DNA of 64,000 bases from positions 4,774,001 through 4,838,000 of the forward strand of contig NZ_CP114288.1 of NCBI RefSeq assembly GCF_027111335.1. The letters are read 5' to 3'. Below, piece by piece: positions 26,544 to 34,325 of this stretch. A program made the translations under genes and the position numbers. The first letter of the stretch is position 1. Every line of letters begins with the position of its first letter. This DNA comes from Flavobacterium aquiphilum (lineage in GTDB: Bacteria; Bacteroidota; Bacteroidia; Flavobacteriales; Flavobacteriaceae). The notes under the pieces are model-generated. The model was not told where the DNA came from, did no database searches, and saw only the letters and a list, made by a program, of their open reading frames with translations.

Positions 26544-27107
26544 ATGAAATCAAAATTTAAAACACTTATTGCTATAGTAGCTTTATTTGGAGCGACTATG
26601 GCAAATGCACAAAAAGCTTACAATTTAGATGCAAAAACAAGTTTTTCAGTACTAGGAACTTCAACATTACACGATTGGGAAATGCAATCACCTTCAAGAA
26701 CTGGTACCGCTAATTTTACAGTGGCCAATTCAAAATTAACAGATATAAGTAGCATCGATATCACCCTTCCTGCTGAGAGTATTAAAAGCGAAAAAAAGAG
26801 CATGGATAAAGTAGCTTACGAGACTTTAAAAACAGACAAATTCAAAAACATCAAATATGTTTTGAAATCTGCAGAAAAAGTAAACGAAACTACATGGAAC
26901 CTTACAGGAACCTATACTATCGCTGGTGTTTCCAAAGTGCTAAAAACACAAGTAAAATCAACAGTAGCCGCAAACGGAGTGGTAACATTACAAGGATCAA
27001 ATAAAATAACATTTACTGAATTTGGCATGAAATCTCCAACTGCCATGTTTGGAGCAATAAAAACAGGAGAAGATTTAACAATTAAATTCAATTTAAATTT
27101 TAACTAA
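26544..27107 (+). CDS. YceI family periplasmic protein (module 1)
   Basis: YceI proteins are secreted lipocalin-like beta-barrels that bind polyisoprenoid-type lipids. The 187-residue protein has a signal peptide (ending TMANAQ) and the family start LDAKTSFSVLGTSTLHDWEM. It continues with SIDITLPAESIKS, a MDKVAYETLKTDKFKNI helix and the end EFGMKSPTAMFGAIKTGEDL. It is the first gene of a three-gene operon, 11 bp before the porin-like gene. A paralogue with the same role lies at 29762; the two are roughly three-quarters identical by eye. Confidence 0.92.
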   Translation: MKSKFKTLIAIVALFGATMANAQKAYNLDAKTSFSVLGTSTLHDWEMQSPSRTGTANFTVANSKLTDISSIDITLPAESIKSEKKSMDKVAYETLKTDKFKNIKYVLKSAEKVNETTWNLTGTYTIAGVSKVLKTQVKSTVAANGVVTLQGSNKITFTEFGMKSPTAMFGAIKTGEDLTIKFNLNFN

Positions 27108-27118
27108 ATACCATAACC

Positions 27119-28510
27119 ATGAGAAGAATATATCTCTTAGCTGCTGGTCTATTATCAATGGCTGCAGCAAATGCCCAAGTAACTTTTGGGGATATGCAAA
27201 ATCAAATTCCAAGAAGTAAAGATGGAATCAACGTTTTTGATGTACAAAAAGACGACAGAGAGTTTAAAGGACTTAGTGTTGATCTTGGAGGAGCATTCAA
27301 TATGGATTTCCAAGCAATAAATTCGTTCAATGACCAACCTGTAAATTTTCCAGCACCTTCAAAAATTACTGGATATCGATTAATGAATACAGAAAACAAT
27401 TTTGTTCTTCCTGCAGCTGATATGACTATTGGAGCTCAATTGTTTGATGGTGTTAGAGTAAATCTTGATATTTATTTAGCTTCAAGACACCACAATGACA
27501 CTTATGCAAGAGGTGGATATTTACAAATTGACAAGTTAGACTTCATCAAAAAAGACTTCTTGGCCGATATCATGAAATATGCTACAATTAAAATCGGACA
27601 AATGGAAAACAACTTTGGTGATGCCCACTTCAAAAGTTCAGACAACGGTGCTACCCTTAGAAATGCATTTGTTGGAAATAACATCATGAACGCATTCACT
27701 ACTGAGATGGGAATTGAAGTATACTACAACAGAAATGGATTGGTAAGTATGTTGGGGGCTACAAATGGAAATTTAAATCAAGGTACTCAAGAAGTTACTT
27801 ATCCAACGCTTTCTCCTGCAACTCCAGATGCAAATACAGCAGTAAGCCCTACAATCCTGGCTAAACTTGGATATGACAAACAATTGAACAAAGATTTAAG
27901 AGTTAGAATTACAGGTTCTCTATACCATAATTCAAACTTGGGTAACTCAAACTTATACTCTTCTTCTAGATCAGGATTTGGTTTCTGGGGTGTATTAAAC
28001 AATAGTGCTTATAAAAACAACGGTGTTGATGTTCCTACTAACTATAATTCAACTTCTACACCAGAGGCAACATACAACCCTAACTTCAAAAACTGGGCTA
28101 CTTCATACATGTTCAACCCATTTGTAAAATACAAAGGTCTTGAATTCTTTGGAACTATTGAATTGGCTTCAGGAGGTGATAAAGCAGGTGTCGATGACAA
28201 ACGTACTGCTAACCAATTTGCTGGAGACGTTGTTTACAGATTCGGTAAAAAAGAACAATTCTATTTAGCTGGAAAATACAACACTGTATCTGGGAAACTA
28301 TCTAATGCTGATGCTGAAAAAGTTACTGTAGACAGATTTGAATCAAGTATTGGTTGGTTCATGACTAAAAACATTGTTGCAAAATTAGATTATGTTAGTC
28401 AAAACTATAAAAATTATACACAATTTGTTGGAGGACCAACTTCTAATGCGAATAACTTTTATGGTGGTAAATTCAACGGTCTAGTATTTGAAGCAGCAAT
28501 TTCATTCTAA
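27119..28510 (+). CDS. Porin-like outer-membrane beta-barrel protein (copy 1)
   Basis: The 463-residue protein has a signal peptide (MRRIYLLAAGLLSMAAANA) and a mature part made of many short amphipathic strands ending with the aromatic strand FNGLVFEAAISF, as expected for an outer-membrane barrel. The SVDLGGAFNMDFQAIN and KYATIKIGQMENNFGDAHF stretches recall OprO/P-like porins, but substrate is unknown. The mature protein differs from copy 2 (30370) at only two residues (Val/Thr in NDQPxNF and Ser/Gly in LNNxAY), while the signal peptides match at only about half of positions. It sits between two YceI-type genes. Confidence 0.85.
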   Translation: MRRIYLLAAGLLSMAAANAQVTFGDMQNQIPRSKDGINVFDVQKDDREFKGLSVDLGGAFNMDFQAINSFNDQPVNFPAPSKITGYRLMNTENNFVLPAADMTIGAQLFDGVRVNLDIYLASRHHNDTYARGGYLQIDKLDFIKKDFLADIMKYATIKIGQMENNFGDAHFKSSDNGATLRNAFVGNNIMNAFTTEMGIEVYYNRNGLVSMLGATNGNLNQGTQEVTYPTLSPATPDANTAVSPTILAKLGYDKQLNKDLRVRITGSLYHNSNLGNSNLYSSSRSGFGFWGVLNNSAYKNNGVDVPTNYNSTSTPEATYNPNFKNWATSYMFNPFVKYKGLEFFGTIELASGGDKAGVDDKRTANQFAGDVVYRFGKKEQFYLAGKYNTVSGKLSNADAEKVTVDRFESSIGWFMTKNIVAKLDYVSQNYKNYTQFVGGPTSNANNFYGGKFNGLVFEAAISF

Positions 28511-28513
28511 AAA
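27170..28513 (+). repeat. Near-identical porin tract, copy 1
   Basis: This segment aligns without gaps to 30421-31764 (offset 3251). By eye there are about 17 substitutions in 1341 bases, only two of which are non-synonymous changes of residue. Identity drops sharply at the signal-peptide junction on the left and after the stop on the right. Confidence 0.92.
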
Positions 28514-28515
28514 AA

Positions 28516-29070
28516 ATGTTGCAAAGAGTTTCGTTAATGGTTTTGGGTTTAGTACTTTCATTTTTTCTGGAAAGTGCTAAGCCCATTTCCTTTTTAACTG
28601 ATCCTAATACCATTATCATTGACAAACTAGAAATCGAAATTCTTGGTAGTTCTACTATTGGAAAATATAATTGTTCCAATTCCCTTTCCTACAGAGATAC
28701 CATATATCTGAATTCAAACGTAAAAAACAGTTTGAAGTCTGAAATCTCAATGAGCAATTTTGATTGTGGCAACAGAATAATGGAAAAAGACCTAAGAACA
28801 ACAGTTAAGTCAACCAAATTTCCCAAAAGTACTGTCACCATTACCAACATAAAACCTTTCGGTCTCAATTATAAATGCAATTTAAACTTTAAGATTACCG
28901 ATAAGATCCTTTCCTATCAAAATTTGATTCTAAAAAACAACAAAGAATCCCTCGAAGGAAGTGTAGCGGTAACATTTTCAGAAATTGCATTAGAGCCCCC
29001 AACAAAAATGGGAGGCATCATAAAAGTAAAAGATGAATTTGTAATTCATTTCAACCTACATAAAGCATAA
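28516..29070 (+). CDS. Divergent YceI-like secreted protein (module 1)
   Basis: The 184-residue product has a signal peptide (LVLGLVLSFFLESAKP) and a beta-rich mature part. Its C-terminus (SEIALEPPTKMGGIIKVKDE) parallels the YceI ending of the first gene in the operon (GMKSPTAMFGAIKTGED), so I read it as a diverged YceI-fold protein. Two cysteines (KYNCSN and FDCGN) are conserved in both module copies and could form a disulfide. It starts 5 bp after the porin stop, across an A-run, and is followed by a terminator. Confidence 0.78.
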   Translation: MLQRVSLMVLGLVLSFFLESAKPISFLTDPNTIIIDKLEIEILGSSTIGKYNCSNSLSYRDTIYLNSNVKNSLKSEISMSNFDCGNRIMEKDLRTTVKSTKFPKSTVTITNIKPFGLNYKCNLNFKITDKILSYQNLILKNNKESLEGSVAVTFSEIALEPPTKMGGIIKVKDEFVIHFNLHKA

Positions 29071-29095
29071 TCCCCACATTCTTCATCTCCCTATT

Positions 29096-29133
29096 CCTAA
29101 TAAAGCAATTGCTTTCATTAGGATTTTTTATTT
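29096..29133 (+). terminator. Terminator of module 1
   Basis: CCTAATAAAGCAATTG and its complement GCTTTCATTAGG form a hairpin followed by ATTTTTTATTT, about 25 bp past the stop of the third gene. The equivalent position in module 2 has a shorter hairpin with the same CCTAA/TTAGG base. Confidence 0.8.
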
Positions 29134-29761
29134 ATGACTGGTCAAAAAAATCCTCTTACCTTCCATAAATATTCCACCTTTTCTATTAAAAGCCTAAGCT
29201 TTTCATTACTCATAACAATAGCTTAAACATTTCTTCAAAACAACTTCCAAAACAAAGTTATACTGTTAAAACAATAGAAAATCTGCAGCCAATTTGATTT
29301 GGTACGTTTTTTTTAAAATTAGTTTTACTAAATTTGTCTTAACCCAAAGCAAAAAACTCACTTTCTGAATCGATTAATTACAACAAAATCTGATCAAAAA
29401 AAGAATTTTTATAATTTTTTACATATAACAGAAATTAGTACAATTATGTTAAGAAGCCCTGAAAACGAAGCATAATTGATGAATACAAAAAGTACAATTA
29501 AAAAACTGTGAGGTTATTTTATTCTATTCTAAAAAAGGGCAAAATATTATTTTCAATAAAAAAATTGCCAATGCTGTTATTCAAGAAACAAATACTAACA
29601 TAAATTCAACCTGCCTATTTAACAAGATTATTATTATTTTTATGTTTTTGATATCAATTTTGACACAACTACCAAAACCAAAATGATATTAAAAAAAGAC
29701 AAAACGACAAAAAAACAAAGTTCATTTTCAAGAAAAATTACTAACTAATCTATAAAAAGTC
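29134..29761. other. AT-rich intergenic region between the two modules
   Basis: About 630 bp without a gene or recognisable RNA. It does not look like a copy of the region before module 1, so the duplication did not keep its upstream sequence or that sequence has diverged. Only partial -7-like matches are present near 29650-29680. Confidence 0.5.
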
Positions 29762-30325
29762 ATGAACACAACTATTAAGAAAATCTCCACGGGGCTGGCG
29801 TTATTTGCATTTATACTATCTGCAAATGCACAAAAAAACTACACATTAGACGCTAAAACAAATTTTACGGTATCTGGGACCTCCACACTCCACGATTGGT
29901 CTATGAAATCTGAATCTAAAAGCGGAACAGCAAATTTAACTGTGACTGGCGCAAAGTTGACAGCTATCACCAGTATTGACATTACCCTTCCCGCAGAAAC
30001 TATAAAAAGCGAGAAGACAAAAATGGATAAAATTGCTTACGAAACTTTAAAAACAGACAAAAACAAAAACATCAAATATGTTTTAAAATCTGCAGAAAAA
30101 GTAAACGAAACAACTTGGAACTTAACTGGAACTTATACTATTGCCGGAGTAAGCAAAGATTTTAAAACACAAGTAAAAACCTCTGTTAGCAATGGAATTG
30201 TCAACATGCAAGGATCAAATAAAATAACTTTCAAAGAATTTGGCATGAAATCGCCAACCGCTATGCTTGGTACTATAAAAACAGGCGAAGATTTGACGAT
30301 AAAATTTAATATTAATTTCAAATAA
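29762..30325 (+). CDS. YceI family periplasmic protein (module 2)
   Basis: This 187-residue paralogue of the 26544 gene has its own signal peptide (ending LSANAQ). It keeps the YceI landmarks GTSTLHDWSMKSE, SIDITLPAETIKS, YVLKSAEKVNETTWNLTGTY and EFGMKSPTAMLGTIKTGEDL. The central 40 residues are almost unchanged between copies, while the N-terminal third has diverged, unlike the porin genes next to them. It is 44 bp upstream of porin copy 2, a larger gap than in module 1. Confidence 0.92.
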   Translation: MNTTIKKISTGLALFAFILSANAQKNYTLDAKTNFTVSGTSTLHDWSMKSESKSGTANLTVTGAKLTAITSIDITLPAETIKSEKTKMDKIAYETLKTDKNKNIKYVLKSAEKVNETTWNLTGTYTIAGVSKDFKTQVKTSVSNGIVNMQGSNKITFKEFGMKSPTAMLGTIKTGEDLTIKFNINFK

Positions 30326-30369
30326 GACAACTATCACTAAATAAAACAACTAACTTTAATCAAAACAAA

Positions 30370-31761
30370 ATGAAAAAGATAATATTTCTAGTCGCGGGTA
30401 TGCTGTCCCTGACAGCGGTTAATGCCCAAGTAACTTTTGGGGATATGCAAAATCAAATTCCAAGAAGTAAAGATGGAATCAACGTTTTTGATGTACAAAA
30501 AGACGACAGAGAGTTTAAAGGACTCAGTGTTGATCTTGGAGGAGCATTCAATATGGATTTCCAAGCTATAAATTCGTTCAATGACCAACCTACAAATTTT
30601 CCAGCTCCATCAAAAATTACTGGATATAGATTAATGAATACAGAAAACAATTTTGTTCTTCCTGCAGCTGATATGACTATTGGAGCTCAATTGTTTGATG
30701 GTGTTAGAGTAAATCTTGATATTTATTTAGCTTCAAGACACCACAATGACACTTATGCAAGAGGTGGATATTTACAAATTGACAAGTTAGACTTCATCAA
30801 AAAAGACTTCTTGGCCGATATCATGAAATATGCTACAATTAAAATCGGACAAATGGAAAACAACTTTGGTGATGCCCACTTCAAAAGTTCAGACAACGGT
30901 GCTACCCTTAGAAATGCATTTGTTGGAAATAACATCATGAACGCATTCACTACTGAGATGGGAATTGAAGTTTACTACAACAGAAATGGATTGGTAAGTA
31001 TGTTGGGTGCTACAAATGGAAATTTAAATCAAGGTACTCAAGAAGTTACTTATCCAACGCTTTCTCCTGCAACTCCAGATGCAAATACAGCAGTAAGCCC
31101 TACAATCCTGGCTAAACTTGGATATGACAAACAATTGAACAAAGATTTGAGAGTTAGAATTACAGGTTCACTATACCATAATTCAAACTTAGGTAACTCA
31201 AACTTATACTCTTCTTCTAGATCAGGATTTGGTTTCTGGGGTGTATTAAACAATGGTGCTTATAAAAACAACGGTGTTGATGTTCCTACTAATTATAATT
31301 CAACTTCTACACCAGAGGCAACATACAACCCTAACTTCAAAAACTGGGCAACTTCATACATGTTCAACCCATTTGTAAAATACAAAGGTCTTGAATTCTT
31401 TGGAACTATTGAATTAGCTTCAGGAGGTGATAAAGCAGGTGTCGATGACAAACGTACTGCTAACCAATTTGCTGGAGACGTTGTTTACAGATTCGGTAAA
31501 AAAGAACAATTCTATTTAGCTGGAAAATACAACACTGTATCTGGGAAACTATCTAATGCTGATGCTGAAAAAGTTACTGTAGACAGATTTGAATCAAGTA
31601 TTGGTTGGTTCATGACTAAAAACATTGTTGCGAAATTAGATTATGTTAGTCAAAACTATAAAAATTATACACAATTTGTTGGAGGACCAACTTCTAATGC
31701 GAATAACTTTTATGGTGGTAAATTCAACGGTCTAGTATTTGAAGCAGCAATTTCATTCTAA
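30370..31761 (+). CDS. Porin-like outer-membrane beta-barrel protein (copy 2)
   Basis: The 463-residue product is the twin of the 27119 gene. The signal peptide (MKKIIFLVAGMLSLTAVNA) is distinct, but from the cleavage site to the stop there are only two residue differences. Its location between a YceI gene and a YceI-like gene repeats module 1 exactly. The near-identity against diverged neighbours points to recent gene conversion or selection for identical mature porins under different control. Confidence 0.85.
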   Translation: MKKIIFLVAGMLSLTAVNAQVTFGDMQNQIPRSKDGINVFDVQKDDREFKGLSVDLGGAFNMDFQAINSFNDQPTNFPAPSKITGYRLMNTENNFVLPAADMTIGAQLFDGVRVNLDIYLASRHHNDTYARGGYLQIDKLDFIKKDFLADIMKYATIKIGQMENNFGDAHFKSSDNGATLRNAFVGNNIMNAFTTEMGIEVYYNRNGLVSMLGATNGNLNQGTQEVTYPTLSPATPDANTAVSPTILAKLGYDKQLNKDLRVRITGSLYHNSNLGNSNLYSSSRSGFGFWGVLNNGAYKNNGVDVPTNYNSTSTPEATYNPNFKNWATSYMFNPFVKYKGLEFFGTIELASGGDKAGVDDKRTANQFAGDVVYRFGKKEQFYLAGKYNTVSGKLSNADAEKVTVDRFESSIGWFMTKNIVAKLDYVSQNYKNYTQFVGGPTSNANNFYGGKFNGLVFEAAISF

Positions 31762-31764
31762 AAA
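30421..31764 (+). repeat. Near-identical porin tract, copy 2
   Basis: This is the partner of 27170-28513 with no insertions or deletions between them. Differences cluster in the first 230 bp and in the middle; long stretches, including about 290 bp covering the codons after position 30731, are identical. Confidence 0.92.
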
Positions 31765-31771
31765 AAAAAAA

Positions 31772-32326
31772 ATGTTGCAAAAAACAACAATACTAGTTAT
31801 GGGTTTAGCACTTTCCTTATTAATGGGAAGCGCTAAGCCCATTTCAACAGTAATTGATCCCAACACTGTCATTATTGACAGGCTAGATATCGAAATACTT
31901 GGAAATTCCACAGTAGGGAAATACAATTGTGGAAACTCATTTTCTTTCAGGGATACCATTTTCTTTAACTCAAATACTAAAAACAGCTTAAAGTCGGAAA
32001 TTTCAATGAACAATTTTGAGTGCGGAAACAGGATTATGAACAAAGACCTTAAAACTACTGTTAAGGCAACAAAATTCCCTAAAAGTACCGTAACTATTAC
32101 CAACATAAAACCATTTGGAACCAATTACAAATGCAGTTTGAATTTTAAAATAACAGACAAAACCCTTTCCTATCAAAATCTAGTCCTAAAAAACACCAAA
32201 GAAACATTAGACGGAACCGTAGCGGTAAAATTCTCAGACATTGCCCTTGAACCACCTACAAAAATGGGAGGTATCATAAAAGTAAAAGATGAGTTTGTAA
32301 TTCATTTTGTTCTTTTTAAATCATAA
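31772..32326 (+). CDS. Divergent YceI-like secreted protein (module 2)
   Basis: This 184-residue protein is paralogous to the 28516 product, with signal peptide LVMGLALSLLMGSAKP and the same two cysteines (KYNCGN and FECGN). I take the ATG at 31772, which matches the start of the module 1 copy. A longer frame from 31739 would overlap the porin and lacks a signal peptide. A run of adenines after the porin stop (longer than in module 1) separates the two genes and is a likely slippage hotspot. Confidence 0.78.
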   Translation: MLQKTTILVMGLALSLLMGSAKPISTVIDPNTVIIDRLDIEILGNSTVGKYNCGNSFSFRDTIFFNSNTKNSLKSEISMNNFECGNRIMNKDLKTTVKATKFPKSTVTITNIKPFGTNYKCSLNFKITDKTLSYQNLVLKNTKETLDGTVAVKFSDIALEPPTKMGGIIKVKDEFVIHFVLFKS

Positions 32327-32352
32327 TCTCTTTTCACACTCACATACACTAT

Positions 32353-32384
32353 TCCTAATTTCTCAATTAGGATTTTTTATTTTT
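32353..32384 (+). terminator. Terminator of module 2
   Basis: TCCTAATT and AATTAGGA form a hairpin with a 4-nt loop, followed by a T-rich run (TTTTTTATTTTT). It is about 26 bp past the stop of the third gene. Confidence 0.82.
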
Positions 32385-32446
32385 AACGCACCGCTTTCAT
32401 GTCATATAAAATCAAATAATATTTCTTTTTATAAATGTTAAATGAA

Positions 32447-32454
32447 TAACTTTG
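32447..32454 (+). promoter_or_regulatory. -7 box of the O-methyltransferase gene
   Basis: TAACTTTG matches TAnnTTTG and lies 24 bp before the ATG at 32479. A longer reading frame begins inside this box at 32452 and is therefore unlikely to be the translated form. Confidence 0.55.
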
Positions 32455-32478
32455 TGGCAAATTTCAACAACTCACAAA

Positions 32479-33120
32479 ATGCATTTCATTTCCCAGGAAT
32501 TAGAAGATTATATCGAGCAACATTCTGAAAAAGAACCAGAATTACTGGCTGCTCTTAACAAGGAAACATACCAAAAAATATTATTGCCAAGAATGCTAAG
32601 CGGTCATTTCCAAGGACGCGTTTTGAGTATGTTATCCAAATTGATTCGTCCTGTAAATATTCTTGAAATTGGGACTTACACAGGCTATTCTGCTTTGTGT
32701 TTATGCGAAGGAATGCAGGAAAATGGACAATTACACACGATTGATATCAAAGAAGAATTAGTTGATTTCCAACGCAAGCATTTTGACAAATCTCCTTGGG
32801 GAAATCAAATTGTGCAACATTTGGGAGAAGCCGTTGCTATTATTCCAACTTTAGAACTGAAATTTGATTTAGTTTTCATTGATGCAGACAAAGAAAACTA
32901 CCTGAACTATTTTGAAATAATTCTGCCAAAAATGAACAAAGGCGGTATCATTTTATCCGATAATGTTTTGTGGAGTGGTAAAGTTTTGGAACCGATACAT
33001 CCAAATGACATTAGTACCAAAGTACTGGTTGAATACAATCAATTATTGAAAGAGGATCCAAGAGTAGAAACGGTTTTATTGCCTATAAGAGATGGATTGA
33101 CAGTAAGTAGAGTACTTTAA
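32479..33120 (+). CDS. Class I SAM-dependent O-methyltransferase
   Basis: The product (213 residues from the ATG at 32479) belongs to the catechol/caffeoyl-CoA-type O-methyltransferase family. It carries the SAM motif NILEIGTYTGYSALCL, the metal/substrate region LVFIDADKENYLNYFE and SDNVLWSGKVLEP. The native substrate is not predictable. It has no signal peptide and stands alone between the YceI-porin module and the convergent PAP2 gene. Confidence 0.92.
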   Translation: MHFISQELEDYIEQHSEKEPELLAALNKETYQKILLPRMLSGHFQGRVLSMLSKLIRPVNILEIGTYTGYSALCLCEGMQENGQLHTIDIKEELVDFQRKHFDKSPWGNQIVQHLGEAVAIIPTLELKFDLVFIDADKENYLNYFEIILPKMNKGGIILSDNVLWSGKVLEPIHPNDISTKVLVEYNQLLKEDPRVETVLLPIRDGLTVSRVL

Positions 33121-33196
33121 AGATTGCAGATTTTAGATTAACAATTTCTGATTTACCAAAAAATCGTCAAATTACTAAAAAACATACGTAGTTTTT

Positions 33197-33769
33197 TTAC
33201 TCTTCTTTTAAAACCTTAAATCTCCTAAGCGCCCATTGATAGACTTTATACATCAAATAGCCAGTTATTAACCCACACAAATATCCCGAAAGAATATCTA
33301 ATGGGTAATGCAGCCCTAAATAAATTCGGCTGTAGGCAAAAATTAAAGGCCAGAGAAACAAGAATCCAAAATATTTGAATTGTTTCTTGAATAGTAGATA
33401 TAAAAAAGTGGATACAGCCATTGTATTAGCAGCGTGACCCGAAAAGAAACTAAACGAATTACGAACCTGTACAACTCTTATAATTGATTTGATTTCCGGA
33501 TTATTACATGGTCGCTCTCTTTGCACCATATATTTGAAAAGATTAGTGATTTGGTCAGTAGCCAAAACTAAAACAGCTACAAAAAGCAATAAGTAACCCG
33601 TTTGCTTTACACCTATTTTTTTATAAATAAGATAAAGTAACAGTAAAAAAAAGGGAATCCAATTAACTTGTTTGGTTATGATAAGCCAAAGACCATCATA
33701 GGTTTCAGAACCTAAACCATTAAGATAAATAAATAATTGGGTATCTAGGGAAAGTAATTTTTCAAGCAT
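33197..33769 (-). CDS. PAP2-family membrane phosphatase
   Basis: This 190-residue integral membrane protein has the three PAP2 motifs: KYMVQRERP, the FSGH form of motif 2 in SFFSGHAANTM, and SRIYLGLHYPLDILSG with the catalytic histidine. Several hydrophobic helices surround them. Likely substrates are lipid phosphates such as undecaprenyl diphosphate or phosphatidylglycerol phosphate. Motif 2 has Phe before Ser, where Pro is usual. Its start overlaps the tatA stop by 1 nt, so they form an operon. Confidence 0.92.
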   Translation of the reverse strand: MLEKLLSLDTQLFIYLNGLGSETYDGLWLIITKQVNWIPFFLLLLYLIYKKIGVKQTGYLLLFVAVLVLATDQITNLFKYMVQRERPCNNPEIKSIIRVVQVRNSFSFFSGHAANTMAVSTFLYLLFKKQFKYFGFLFLWPLIFAYSRIYLGLHYPLDILSGYLCGLITGYLMYKVYQWALRRFKVLKEE

Positions 33770-34167
33770 TACATCTGACGTTTTATTGGCCCTGCAAGAT
33801 CATCTAAAACGCTCGTCCCATCAGGATTTTTTGTACCACTAACAACACTTTCAGCAGTTTTATTAACTTCGTTATTGAAACTTTCGGTAATACTATTTAA
33901 TGAATTGGAAGTATCCCCTAAAAGATTTGACTTAACCTTATTGATTTCAGAATTGATTCCGCCAGTCAAATCATCCAAGGTTTTTTGATCAAAACCATTA
34001 GCCTCAGCTCCTTTTTGAATTTCACTTTTGATATCGTTGGTAGCATTTTTAAGTTGCGCCATTGCTTTACCCATAGTTCTAGCAATTTCAGGCACTTTAT
34101 CAGACCCAAAAAGCATCAACACGATGAACATAATAAAAACCAATTCACCTCCTCCTATTCCAAACAT
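33769..34167 (-). CDS. tatA: Twin-arginine translocase TatA/TatB-like subunit
   Basis: The 132-residue protein has the TatA-family N-terminus: a short membrane helix (residues about 7-20, ELVFIMFIVLMLFG), then the hinge and amphipathic helix SDKVPEIARTMGKAMAQLKN. The C-terminal 80 residues are polar and longer than in typical TatA, which brings TatB to mind. No tatC is adjacent. It is coupled to the PAP2 gene. Confidence 0.88.
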   Translation of the reverse strand: MFGIGGGELVFIMFIVLMLFGSDKVPEIARTMGKAMAQLKNATNDIKSEIQKGAEANGFDQKTLDDLTGGINSEINKVKSNLLGDTSNSLNSITESFNNEVNKTAESVVSGTKNPDGTSVLDDLAGPIKRQM

Positions 34168-34239
34168 AATTTTTCAGTTTATTTAATGGACAAAGATATT
34201 AAAATTTAAAACTTTGTTTTTTAAAATTGTCTTAAAAAA

Positions 34240-34303
34240 AGATGCTAAGTCATTAAGGTTTCAAAGCTTATTCCGCTTAAAAAATCTTAGTGACTCAGCA
34301 TCT
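34240..34303. repeat. Imperfect intergenic inverted repeat
   Basis: AGATGCTAAGTCATTAAG at 34240-34257 pairs with 34286-34303 with two mismatches and a 28-nt loop. It lies between the M1 peptidase stop and the tatA start. The CTAAGT words are shared with the repeat near 19800, suggesting a dispersed family; a terminator role for the peptidase gene is also possible. Confidence 0.6.
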
Positions 34304-34325
34304 TAGTATCTTCGTTACTTCTAAA

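Noticed and set aside
26544..32326. Duplicated module as an assembly error
   Set aside because: The flanking YceI genes and signal peptides differ clearly between copies, so the two modules are real separate loci.
33121..33196. Possible small RNA downstream of the O-methyltransferase
   Set aside because: Only AT-rich sequence with a short AGATT-type repetition; no stable structure or promoter that I can see.
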